In this document: piece after piece, positions 10,354-19,234 of the stretch | How the letters are laid out: every line of letters starts with the position of its first letter | Numbering within the stretch: position 1 is the stretch's first letter | Source: an uncultured Bacteroidota bacterium | GTDB lineage: Bacteria; Bacteroidota; Bacteroidia; Bacteroidales; UBA12077 | DNA: 64,000 nt | Direction: 5' to 3' | NCBI GenBank assembly: GCA_913055635.1 | Contig: CAJXLK010000015.1 | Coordinates: forward strand, 24,167-88,166 | Program-made: the position numbers and the translations under genes | The notes under the pieces: generated by a model | Database searches by the model: none | What the model was told of the DNA's origin: nothing | What the model saw: only the letters and a program-made list of their open reading frames with translations

Positions 10354-12732
10354 ATGCTTCGACATTTTTTCAAATTCACCTTTCAAAGGACCCTTAAGAA
10401 GGATATTTTTCATACCCTTCTTAATCTGTTGGGACTGGCGGTTGGTTTAACGGCATTTATCCTGGTCCTGCTTTTCGTTCATCATCAGCGGAATTACGAT
10501 TCCTTTCATCAGCACTACCACAGCATCTACCGCGTCGTTTGCGATGAACCTGATGATCAGTGGGTGGGCACCCCGGCCCAGCTGGGGCCTTACCTGGAGG
10601 GAAAGATTCCCGAGATGAAGCAGTATACAAGGGTTGAGCCTTATGATGACATATTGATCCAGGTGAACAAGAAGCAATTTTTTGAATCCGATCTGCTGTT
10701 TGCCGACAGCACTTTTTTTGAAATGTTTTCTTTTCCCTTACTTAGGGGGGATAAGGAAAACCCGCTGCGTGATCTTCATTCGATGGTCATCAGTGAAAGT
10801 GTGGCCCGTAAATATTTTGGAGGTCGGGATCCCATCGGCCAACAGATCCGGTTTGGCAAGCAGAAAGCATCATGGGCTCGTTCTGCTAACCATGGCAAAA
10901 AGAAAGAGCCCTATACCATCACAGCTGTGGTAGCCGATCCGCCTGCCAATTCATCCATCCAATATCGTTTTATTGTTTCTTTTGAGCACATGGCCAGGCG
11001 TTCTTCCTGGGGGATGTTCAATTATACCACTTACATCCGGCTGAAGGATCCCGCGATGCATCAGCAGGCTGAGCAAAAGATCAGGCAATGTGCTGTAGAA
11101 AGGAGTAATGACAATGCGATGAAGTTGGGCTTTCTGGCTTTGCAGGCCATGAAAAAGATGCATTTTGAAGCCATTCGGGGCAATGATTTTCAGGTTGTTC
11201 AAATGAAGTACATCTATATTTTATTTTCTGCCGCCGGTTTTCTGCTTCTGTTGGCGGCCATCAACTACACCAACCTTTCTACTGCCATCGCCCTGAAGCG
11301 GTCTAAAGAGGTAGCCTTGAAGAAAATTTCCGGAAGCAGCCGTTTTCGCATCGCCGTTGAATTCATGCTGGAATCGCTGTTTTTTTCCCTGGTCGCGCTT
11401 TTCCTGGCTTTCATACTGGTCGAGCTCATACGCCCGCATTTCAATCAATGGCTCGGGATGGAGCTGAAGATGTATTACGGTTTGATGCCCCTTTTTACCG
11501 CTGCCGCCCTTTTTATTGGTCTGCTGGGCGGCATTTATCCCGCCATACACAATTCGCGGTTCGGGATTATGGGCCTGATCAGGGAGCATCATTTCCGGGG
11601 AAGGAAGGCCGGTCATTTCAGAAACGTTTTGGTGCTGGTACAGTTTGGCATCACCAGTTTTCTGCTTATCTGCACCCTGACTTTTACCCAGCAACTGGAG
11701 TACATGTACAACCGGGATCTCGGGTACCGAACCGATAACATTTATGAGGTGCAGGTGCACTGGAACGGCATCAGACTGGATGCTTTAAAAGGTGAACTCA
11801 AACAACATCCCGACATCAGCCATGTCACCACCGCTACTTTTCATCCCGGCAAAGACAACTGGAACCAGTCGGCTTTCTGGAGAGGAATGGAGAAAGACAG
11901 CGATTTCCAGGTTTTTATTCATGAGGTGGACCAGGATTTTTTGGCGACTTTCGACATTGAGCTGGTGGAAGGAGACAGCACTTACAGGGGGTTGGAGGCA
12001 CCGGATGAATATTATTTGATCAACCGGGCCACCCAAAAGAAGTTGGGATGGGACAAGGCCAGGGATAAGGCTTTTGGTGTTTTTAACCCCAATGATCTGG
12101 GTACCGTATTGGGCGTTACCGAGAACGTTCATTTCCGATCGCTGCACCATGCCATCTCCCCGAGCGTCTTTTTGCTCAGCATGGAGCCTGTCCCGCAGCG
12201 CCTTTTTATCCGGGTCAGGGGAGAGGATCACCGTGAAGCCCTTGATTATCTGGCTCGGCAATGGAAGGAGCTGGCACCCTCCAATGCTCCCTTTATGATG
12301 AGCGCCCTGGAGGAGGATGTGGAAAGCATGTATCAAACCGAACGCAAAACCAGGCAGATCGTGCTGGCTTTTACCGTGGTGGCCATTTTTATTTCGTTGC
12401 TGGGTTTGCTGGGCCTGGCCACATTCATCTCCCTGCAACGAACCAAGGAGATCGGTATCCGTAAGGTGTTTGGATCGTCCCAGGCAGATATCATCGGCAA
12501 GCTTACCTTTAACCTGCTGAAGTGGGTGTTTATAGCCTTTGTGGTGGCCTCGCCCCTTGCCTGGATGTATATGAAAAGATGGCTGGCGCATTTTGCCTAC
12601 CACATAGAACTGGATGCCTGGATTTTCATCCTGGCGGGTATACTGGCCCTGGGGGTCGGTTTTTTCAGTGTGATCCTCCAGGCTTACCGGGCTTCGCGAA
12701 CCAACCCGGTTCATTCACTAAGATATGAATGA
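10354..12732 (+). CDS. MacB/FtsX-type ABC transporter permease
   Basis: N-terminal MacB_PCD-like and two FtsX-like regions (TKEIGIRKVFGSSQADIIGKL); C-terminal NPVHSLRYE. Start reassigned to ATG 10354. Confidence 0.93.
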   Translation: MLRHFFKFTFQRTLKKDIFHTLLNLLGLAVGLTAFILVLLFVHHQRNYDSFHQHYHSIYRVVCDEPDDQWVGTPAQLGPYLEGKIPEMKQYTRVEPYDDILIQVNKKQFFESDLLFADSTFFEMFSFPLLRGDKENPLRDLHSMVISESVARKYFGGRDPIGQQIRFGKQKASWARSANHGKKKEPYTITAVVADPPANSSIQYRFIVSFEHMARRSSWGMFNYTTYIRLKDPAMHQQAEQKIRQCAVERSNDNAMKLGFLALQAMKKMHFEAIRGNDFQVVQMKYIYILFSAAGFLLLLAAINYTNLSTAIALKRSKEVALKKISGSSRFRIAVEFMLESLFFSLVALFLAFILVELIRPHFNQWLGMELKMYYGLMPLFTAAALFIGLLGGIYPAIHNSRFGIMGLIREHHFRGRKAGHFRNVLVLVQFGITSFLLICTLTFTQQLEYMYNRDLGYRTDNIYEVQVHWNGIRLDALKGELKQHPDISHVTTATFHPGKDNWNQSAFWRGMEKDSDFQVFIHEVDQDFLATFDIELVEGDSTYRGLEAPDEYYLINRATQKKLGWDKARDKAFGVFNPNDLGTVLGVTENVHFRSLHHAISPSVFLLSMEPVPQRLFIRVRGEDHREALDYLARQWKELAPSNAPFMMSALEEDVESMYQTERKTRQIVLAFTVVAIFISLLGLLGLATFISLQRTKEIGIRKVFGSSQADIIGKLTFNLLKWVFIAFVVASPLAWMYMKRWLAHFAYHIELDAWIFILAGILALGVGFFSVILQAYRASRTNPVHSLRYE

Positions 12733-12817
12733 GGGAGTAGGTAGTAGGAGTAAATTAGTAGGGAGTAGTTAGTAGGAATAAATTAGTAGGGAGTAGGTAG
12801 TAGGGAGTAGGAAGTAA
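12732..12817. repeat. GGGAGTAGGTAGTAGG-type low-complexity array
   Basis: Repeated (G)GGAGTAG/TTAGTAG words between two permease genes; reverse-complement words recur at 52.3 and 60.6 kb. Confidence 0.85.
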
Positions 12818-12840
12818 TGAACAATTAAAAACAGAACCAT

Positions 12841-15240
12841 ATGTTTGGCAACCATTTAAAAACCGCCTTTAGGCGACTGGCAAGAAACCGGTCGATTTCA
12901 GCCATCAATATCCTCGGACTTACTCTGGGCATGGCCGTGACCTTTGTGATTTTAATCTATGTTTTTCATGAGCGCAGCTACGATGATTTTCAGGTTAAAA
13001 AGGACCGCATTTACCGGGTCATCACCGAGCAGAAGGTGCATGGATGGGAAAATGCCAGTACACCCTATCCCCTGGCTGATCGGCTCGAATCCGATTATCC
13101 TGCCGTATCCATGGCCACCCGGGTGGGCTTGTTGTTTGAAACGCGGGTGGCTAAGGATCAGGCGTTTATCCCTGAAGATCACTTTATTTGCGCCGATCCC
13201 GATTTTACCGATTTGTTCACCTTGAGTGTTCTGCGCGGTAACCGCGATGACCTGCTGGATGAGCCACAAGACGTGGTTTTGACTGAATCCATGGCACAAA
13301 AGTATTTCGGATCCCTCGATATTGTGGGTCAACCCCTTGAAATCAAAAGCGTCGGAGAGCGCATCGACCTGAATGTTTCCGGGGTCATCCGGGATCTGCC
13401 CCAAAATTCTACCCTAAAAGCCAGCTTTATAGGCTCTACCGAATTGTTTTTAAATCAGATTGGCCAGATTGCTTTCAGTGGAGGTTCAGGGACCCTTACT
13501 CCGGATGCTTTCCGCGAATCCTGGGAGCTTGATGTGTTTATGACCTACCTTCTGGTAGAAGAAGGTTTTCAACCAGGGGAATTTGAGCAGCAATTGGCCC
13601 GGTTGGAGCAGGATGTGGTGAATCCTGAAAAGAAAGGTTACCACTTGCAATCGATGGAGGATTTCTACTTTCACTCCGGACATTTGATCTCTGAATTCAC
13701 CGTTAAGGGCGATCTGAAACAGGTATACATCTTTTCCCTGGTGGCTTTTTTAATCCTGTTGGTCGCCAGTATCAATTATGTGTTGCTGGGTTCGGCCCAG
13801 GCCCTGAGTCGGGCCCGAGAAGTAGGCATCCGCAAGATCACCGGTGCCACCCGGAAGATCTTGTTCAGGCAGGTCCTGGTCGAATCCTTGCTGATCACCC
13901 TGCTCGCCTTTCCACTGGCCCTGATCCTGATTGAACAGGCCCGTCCCCTGTTGGTGCGTTTTCTGGAAAAGGACTTCATCCATTATAGCTCCCTGAGCTG
14001 GGAAGTGATCCTGGGATTTGTGTTGGTATTGTTTTTATTGAATTATGTTCCGGGGCTTTTCATTGTTCGTTATTATTCCCGGCTCAAGGCAACCACGGTG
14101 ATGGTAAAGCCGAATAACCCTGTCGGCCATAATATGGGGATGCAGAAGGTGCTTATGGCCGTCCAGTTTGCTGTTTTCTTGATCCTGGTCAGTTGCAGCC
14201 TGGGCATCTACCAACAGCTGAAATATGCCAACAACCATGACCTGGGATTTGAACCCAAAGGGATTGTCTCTTTTTCCCTGGGGATGCGTTCGAACACGGA
14301 AGAGGATTTACATACCCTGAAGCGGGAACTGCTTAAAAATCCAAAGGTGGTATCGGTGGGAGCCAGCATGTGGGCCCTTCCTTCAGCCAACACCATGAGT
14401 TATGACGTTTCCTTGCCCGATGACCCCGAGCGTTCGGTGAGCCTGGATGCTTTGTATGTGGATCGGGATTTCACCCGGGTGATGGGAATCAAATTGTTGA
14501 AGGGCAAACCATTCTCTGCTTTCAGCCAAAAAAATGAAAAGCTTGTCCTGATCAATGAAACAGCCCGGAAGAAATTGCAGATGAAAGAGCCCATCGGCAA
14601 AAAGCTGGCAGGTTATGAAATTACCGGGGTTATAAAGGATTTTCATCACCATTCTTTTCGCAAAAAAATATCCCCGATGATGTTGATCAAAAAGCCATCT
14701 ATGGCCCGCACCATGATGGTGAAGGTAAAAGGTGAACCGGATGAACAGGTTTTATCTCAAATGGGCAATGCCTACCGTGCGGTATTGAATAAATCCACCT
14801 TTGATTATCAGTTCCTTTCCGCCCGGTTTGATGAGCTTTATAAACAAGAGCGGAAGCTGGCCATTTGGCTGGTTTTGCTCTCGGTCATTGCCATCGGCAT
14901 TTCTTCGATGGGGCTGTTGGGGCTGACCATCTTCCAGATCCGTAAACGTACCCGGGAAATAGCCATACGAAAAGTCAATGGAGCCCGGGTAAAGCATGTG
15001 ATGGGCATGCTCTCGGGCAATTATATCAAGCTGGTGGTATGGGCCGCCCTGGTGTCGCTGCCTCTTTCATGGTTGTTGCTCAAGCAATGGCTTCACAATT
15101 TTGCCTACCAGGTCGACCTTTCGTGGGGTATCTTTGTCGGGGCACTCATGTTGGCCGTGTTGATTACCCTGGCCACAGTCAGCTTTCAGACCTATCGGGC
15201 AGCTACAGCCAACCCGGCCCACTCGTTGAGGTATGAGTAG
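12841..15240 (+). CDS. MacB/FtsX-type ABC transporter permease
   Basis: 799 aa; same architecture as the preceding gene; ends NPAHSLRYE. Confidence 0.93.
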   Translation: MFGNHLKTAFRRLARNRSISAINILGLTLGMAVTFVILIYVFHERSYDDFQVKKDRIYRVITEQKVHGWENASTPYPLADRLESDYPAVSMATRVGLLFETRVAKDQAFIPEDHFICADPDFTDLFTLSVLRGNRDDLLDEPQDVVLTESMAQKYFGSLDIVGQPLEIKSVGERIDLNVSGVIRDLPQNSTLKASFIGSTELFLNQIGQIAFSGGSGTLTPDAFRESWELDVFMTYLLVEEGFQPGEFEQQLARLEQDVVNPEKKGYHLQSMEDFYFHSGHLISEFTVKGDLKQVYIFSLVAFLILLVASINYVLLGSAQALSRAREVGIRKITGATRKILFRQVLVESLLITLLAFPLALILIEQARPLLVRFLEKDFIHYSSLSWEVILGFVLVLFLLNYVPGLFIVRYYSRLKATTVMVKPNNPVGHNMGMQKVLMAVQFAVFLILVSCSLGIYQQLKYANNHDLGFEPKGIVSFSLGMRSNTEEDLHTLKRELLKNPKVVSVGASMWALPSANTMSYDVSLPDDPERSVSLDALYVDRDFTRVMGIKLLKGKPFSAFSQKNEKLVLINETARKKLQMKEPIGKKLAGYEITGVIKDFHHHSFRKKISPMMLIKKPSMARTMMVKVKGEPDEQVLSQMGNAYRAVLNKSTFDYQFLSARFDELYKQERKLAIWLVLLSVIAIGISSMGLLGLTIFQIRKRTREIAIRKVNGARVKHVMGMLSGNYIKLVVWAALVSLPLSWLLLKQWLHNFAYQVDLSWGIFVGALMLAVLITLATVSFQTYRAATANPAHSLRYE

Positions 15241-15500
15241 ATGGGGAAATGGGGAAATGAGTAAATGAGTAAATGATAAAATGAGGGAATGATACAATGC
15301 TAAAATGATTGAATTGATGAATGAGGTATTGCTTCAATTATTAAATGCTTAAATGCCAGTTCCTGGTTTTATCACTCGAAGCACTCATTTACTGATTCAC
15401 TGATTCGCTCATTCACTCACTTACTCATTCACTCATTCACTGATTGACTCATTTATTCATGGATTACGCATTCAATCGCAGGCATTCACTCATTCATTTC
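15241..15500. repeat. degenerate 7-9-bp repeat tract (AAATGAGT words, then ATTCACTC words)
   Basis: Convergent intergenic region; left half enriched in (G)AAATGAGTAAATGA, right half in ATTCACTCATT. Confidence 0.7.
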
Positions 15501-15509
15501 CCCTTTCCA

Positions 15510-16121
15510 TCACCTTGTCATCCGGACAATTGCCTTCAGGGGCAGACGCTCGGCCATGCCGATGACCTGGTTTTCACTGTCAAAACCAACCGACCGGAAG
15601 GTAAACAGGCTCTTATTGAATGGCACCTGAATTTGATAGTTTACTACACCGGTTGAATCATGGGTATTTTTTTCCAAAAGGCCTTTATATCCTTGTATCT
15701 TGATGCGTTTTTGGTTGGGATCGCCTATTCCCATGAAAGCGGGCAGGGAGAGCAACCGGTTGATGGTTCCCAGCAGGGGGGAATCATCGATCAGTTCAAC
15801 TTCGAGGGATTGTTTTTCATTTCGGTAGGCACGGTTAACATACATGCCGGTGATACCGGCAGCATTGCTGGTAACCTGATCTTCATCCTCTCTATAAGGC
15901 AGGGATTCTATTTCAGTAGGCAACAGTGAAAGTATTTCACGGCCAAGGGCCTGGTCTACATCGGCCAGGGCCTGCTGGAGGGCATAACGGGAAGCCTGGA
16001 GATCGCCTGAACCATAGGCGTTTCTTGCTTTTTCCAGGTTGCCGGCTACATCCTGGCCCTGGACCAGAAGCGCCAGACAGACCCCGGCAAGGGTCATTGC
16101 TATTATGTAAGCTTTTTTCAT
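15510..16121 (-). CDS. secreted protein of unknown function (paralogue of next gene)
   Basis: 203 aa with signal peptide; shares YKG.LE, DQV.S and A..AL..V...LGREIL motifs with 16118..16897. Confidence 0.75.
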   Translation of the reverse strand: MKKAYIIAMTLAGVCLALLVQGQDVAGNLEKARNAYGSGDLQASRYALQQALADVDQALGREILSLLPTEIESLPYREDEDQVTSNAAGITGMYVNRAYRNEKQSLEVELIDDSPLLGTINRLLSLPAFMGIGDPNQKRIKIQGYKGLLEKNTHDSTGVVNYQIQVPFNKSLFTFRSVGFDSENQVIGMAERLPLKAIVRMTR

Positions 16122-16897
16122 TGTTCTCCCAGTTCTTTTTTAATTTTTTCAATATCAACCGGCTTAGCGGCCTGCATGACTTCCTGTTCATTGGCAAAAT
16201 TGACGGCTTCGAACACCATCAGGGAAGATTGGCCAAAGGGTATGCTCATGGTATAACCTTCGGCCTCGTCATATTCCAGGATCCCCCGGTAGCCTTTATA
16301 ATCAATCCGTTTATGATCAGGTTCCGTTGAATCCTCCTGGTAATAACCAGCCCCCAGATACATGTTGACCGCCGAGAGCATCGCCGCATCATTGGCAACA
16401 GTCAGGGTTACCTGCTGATCAGAACTCTGATAAACCCGCTTAATGGTCAACCCTACAAAACCAATGCAGCTGGAGCTCACCTGGTCCTTTTCAGCTTTAG
16501 CGGGTAGGTTTGCAAGCTGATCGGGCATTTTGTCAAGAATACGGTGACCGATCTCCATCTCAACGCCCAACATGGCCTGGCGAATGGCATCACGGGTGTG
16601 GCTAAATGATTTTTCCGCAAAGGCCTTTTCAGCCTCTGCCAGGTGACTTTCGACATCGGGCGGTGCTTGGACCAATCCGTCTCCTCGGGTATTGGTCATC
16701 CTGCCTTCATCAGCCTGCCGGCCGGGCTGCTCGCCGGTGGCTTCTTCCTGAGTTTCCTCCTTCCCCAGCGCCTGCTCAACAACCTTTTCTTTGGCTTTTT
16801 TCTTAAGCTTGTTGATGAAGTTCTGTGAATAAGAGTCAGAGCCTGAAACCAGCATCATGGCACCGGCAAGGCCCAGCAATAAAATGGTTTTCTTCAT
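16118..16897 (-). CDS. secreted protein of unknown function
   Basis: 259 aa with signal peptide; overlaps the downstream paralogue by 4 bp. Confidence 0.75.
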   Translation of the reverse strand: MKKTILLLGLAGAMMLVSGSDSYSQNFINKLKKKAKEKVVEQALGKEETQEEATGEQPGRQADEGRMTNTRGDGLVQAPPDVESHLAEAEKAFAEKSFSHTRDAIRQAMLGVEMEIGHRILDKMPDQLANLPAKAEKDQVSSSCIGFVGLTIKRVYQSSDQQVTLTVANDAAMLSAVNMYLGAGYYQEDSTEPDHKRIDYKGYRGILEYDEAEGYTMSIPFGQSSLMVFEAVNFANEQEVMQAAKPVDIEKIKKELGEQ

Positions 16898-17031
16898 TTT
16901 CTCCTTGAAATTTAGGGTAAATAAAAATCAAGTTACGAAAAGAAAATATTCGGGTCAATGAAAAATTTGAGGGCTATATAAAAATCTTACAGCAGTTGAA
17001 TTTCGTTTACTTCATCTCATCGAGCCTGCCA

Positions 17032-17275
17032 TTCAAGCCTTCACTCCCGCCTTCGTTTCACTACGTCGGGCCAGCCATTCACTCATTTCCTCATTGATCA
17101 CGCCTTTATTTTCTGCTTCCACTCCCTTCAGCGGGCCAGCCATTCAAGCATTCACTCCCCGCTTTCGTTTCACTACGTCGGGCCAGCCATTCACTCATTT
17201 CCTCATTGATCACGCCTTTATTTTCCGCTTCCACTCCCTTCAGCGGGGCAGCCATTCAAGCATTCAAGCATTTCT
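17032..17275. repeat. 112-bp direct duplication containing CATTCACTC and short GC-rich inverted words
   Basis: CGTTTCACTACGTCGGGCCAGCCATTCACTCATTTCCTCATTGATCACGCC starts near 17054 and 17166. Confidence 0.85.
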
Positions 17276-17288
17276 TCATTCTCCCCCT

Positions 17289-18296
17289 CTAAGGGTTGTA
17301 CTTCGAGGCGTTAAGCATCCTTTGATAATTTTGATCCTTCATCAATGCGGGCAGGGTGGTGGAGGATTTCTCTTCCATATAGGCCTCGATGATTTTCCAG
17401 CCCAGCCAGTTGATGGCCTGGCCCGGCGAAGACTGGGGAAAACCAGAGGTGAAGGGTGCTGGGTTGATCATTTTGTTGATGGTCATATAATCAGTCGAAT
17501 AGAGCAATTTATGATCGATCAGGTATTTCCAGATCTGGGCCTCGTTCTGGCGGCACCATCGCAGCTCTTTTTTGCTGAAACTCGTTACCAGTGTATCATG
17601 TTCATGGGGAAGCATGGATTTGGTGAAATAGAGCAGTTTGCCACGGTATAGCATGTTGGAAAGCAGGTTGTCGGTGGAATCAGTGAAGGGCCACTCGCTT
17701 TTGCCCCAGGCCCGCATACAGTCGGTCGGTATCTGGGCCGGGTGCATATCCTGCTGTCGGTAATCGGCCCAGCCCAGTTTGTCATAAAACTTGCAATCCC
17801 GGCCCAGGTACTTGTCCAGCCCAATGGCCAGGATGCTGTCGGCCACTACAATCGATTGGTTGAACCCCCCCAGATAGGTGTAGACCGCCGGAATGGTCTT
17901 TTCCGGAAAATAGTGGCGGTAGTAACTGAAACCTTCCTGAAGCTTTTTTTCTGCCGCTTCCATCGAAGAATGCACCTCCACAATCTTATCATAGGTCTGG
18001 TTCATATCATAATTGTTGAGAAAAGCCCGCAGGTTGGACGGATAGGACCGGCTGTTGGAGGCCCCGATGTTGATCACCCCCGTGTTATAGAGTTCGAAAA
18101 AACGACCGTATTTTTCCTGCATATCAGGAATTAGCCGGTGAAGACTGTCCAAATTGGCCGTAAAAAGATCTTTTTCCAGGCGCTTGACCTCAATGGTGAT
18201 CTGTTGTGTCTCAATGTCCTTTTCATAGGGGTTTTTGGGTCCGCAACCAAAAAGGATCAGGGTAAGAGCCAGCACAGAAAAAATCCGATTTGTCAT
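17289..18296 (-). CDS. gldB: GldB-like gliding-motility lipoprotein
   Basis: Lipobox LILFGC; RLEKDLF, LGGFNQSIVVADSILAIGLDKYLG motifs; start reassigned to MTNRIFSVLALTLILFGCG. Near nadE, as in other Bacteroidota. Confidence 0.85.
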   Translation of the reverse strand: MTNRIFSVLALTLILFGCGPKNPYEKDIETQQITIEVKRLEKDLFTANLDSLHRLIPDMQEKYGRFFELYNTGVINIGASNSRSYPSNLRAFLNNYDMNQTYDKIVEVHSSMEAAEKKLQEGFSYYRHYFPEKTIPAVYTYLGGFNQSIVVADSILAIGLDKYLGRDCKFYDKLGWADYRQQDMHPAQIPTDCMRAWGKSEWPFTDSTDNLLSNMLYRGKLLYFTKSMLPHEHDTLVTSFSKKELRWCRQNEAQIWKYLIDHKLLYSTDYMTINKMINPAPFTSGFPQSSPGQAINWLGWKIIEAYMEEKSSTTLPALMKDQNYQRMLNASKYNP

Positions 18297-18426
18297 ATTT
18301 TTATCAAATTTAAGTCTGAAACGATCAGAAATTATTAATTTTATTAACCCAATGCCTCTACAAATATCGTTAATTAGCGGGGTTAAAAGAAACTTCAAAG
18401 CGTGAAATTATTCAAAGCATGAAATT

Positions 18427-19074
18427 ATGAAAAAAAAGTACCTGATCATTGTCCCGTTCTTATTGCTGGTCCTCATTAGCCAGGGACAGCCTTACCAGAA
18501 GTACAACTTTACGGTTTTTGCCGAGCCCCAGCTTACATGGCTTCAGCCTGATTCGAAAAACATCAAAGCCGGGGGCTCCAAGCTGGGATTCAACGGAGGG
18601 TTGAACTTTGATAATTTTTTTGCCGAGAATTATGCTCTTTCAACGGGTGTTTCCATCAACAGCATGCATGGCAAGGTGGAAACCGAAACAGCCGATTCGC
18701 TGCAGGGTTATACCCTTGACGTGGGCGATGTGACCGAATATCACCTACAGTACATCAACATTCCCATCGGGTTGAAGTTCAAGACCATTGAGGTGGGCTA
18801 TACCCGTTTTTATGCCCATCTGGGATTGGATACCTATATCAACATCAAGGCCGAGGCCGATCTTCCCCAGGAAAATGAGGTGGATATGGCCGATCAGATT
18901 ACCTGGTACAATTTAGGCTATTACATCGGAGGGGGAATCGAATATTCGATTGGTGGCACCACGGCCCTTGTGGCAGGCATAGCCTACAACAAAGGGTTCA
19001 TCGATATCGCATCTTCCTCTGATACCGATTTTACCACAGGCTCGTTTAACCTGAGGCTGGGTATCCTTTTTTGA
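18427..19074 (+). CDS. outer-membrane beta-barrel (porin/PorT-type) protein
   Basis: 215 aa, signal peptide, alternating beta-strands, YINIPIGLKFKT motif, ends LRLGILF. Confidence 0.8.
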   Translation: MKKKYLIIVPFLLLVLISQGQPYQKYNFTVFAEPQLTWLQPDSKNIKAGGSKLGFNGGLNFDNFFAENYALSTGVSINSMHGKVETETADSLQGYTLDVGDVTEYHLQYINIPIGLKFKTIEVGYTRFYAHLGLDTYINIKAEADLPQENEVDMADQITWYNLGYYIGGGIEYSIGGTTALVAGIAYNKGFIDIASSSDTDFTTGSFNLRLGILF

Positions 19075-19234
19075 AAACCATGCGGGTTGTAAAAAATAAC
19101 TTTACCGAACAAGAAGACTGGAGCGTTTTGCCCTTTGATGAGAAGGATCGTTTTTCGCAGGTTCTTTGGTGAAGCTGAAGGGCGGAACGAATGATCCGCA
19201 TAAGATAGTGTTTTACCTTAATAATCTATGAATT

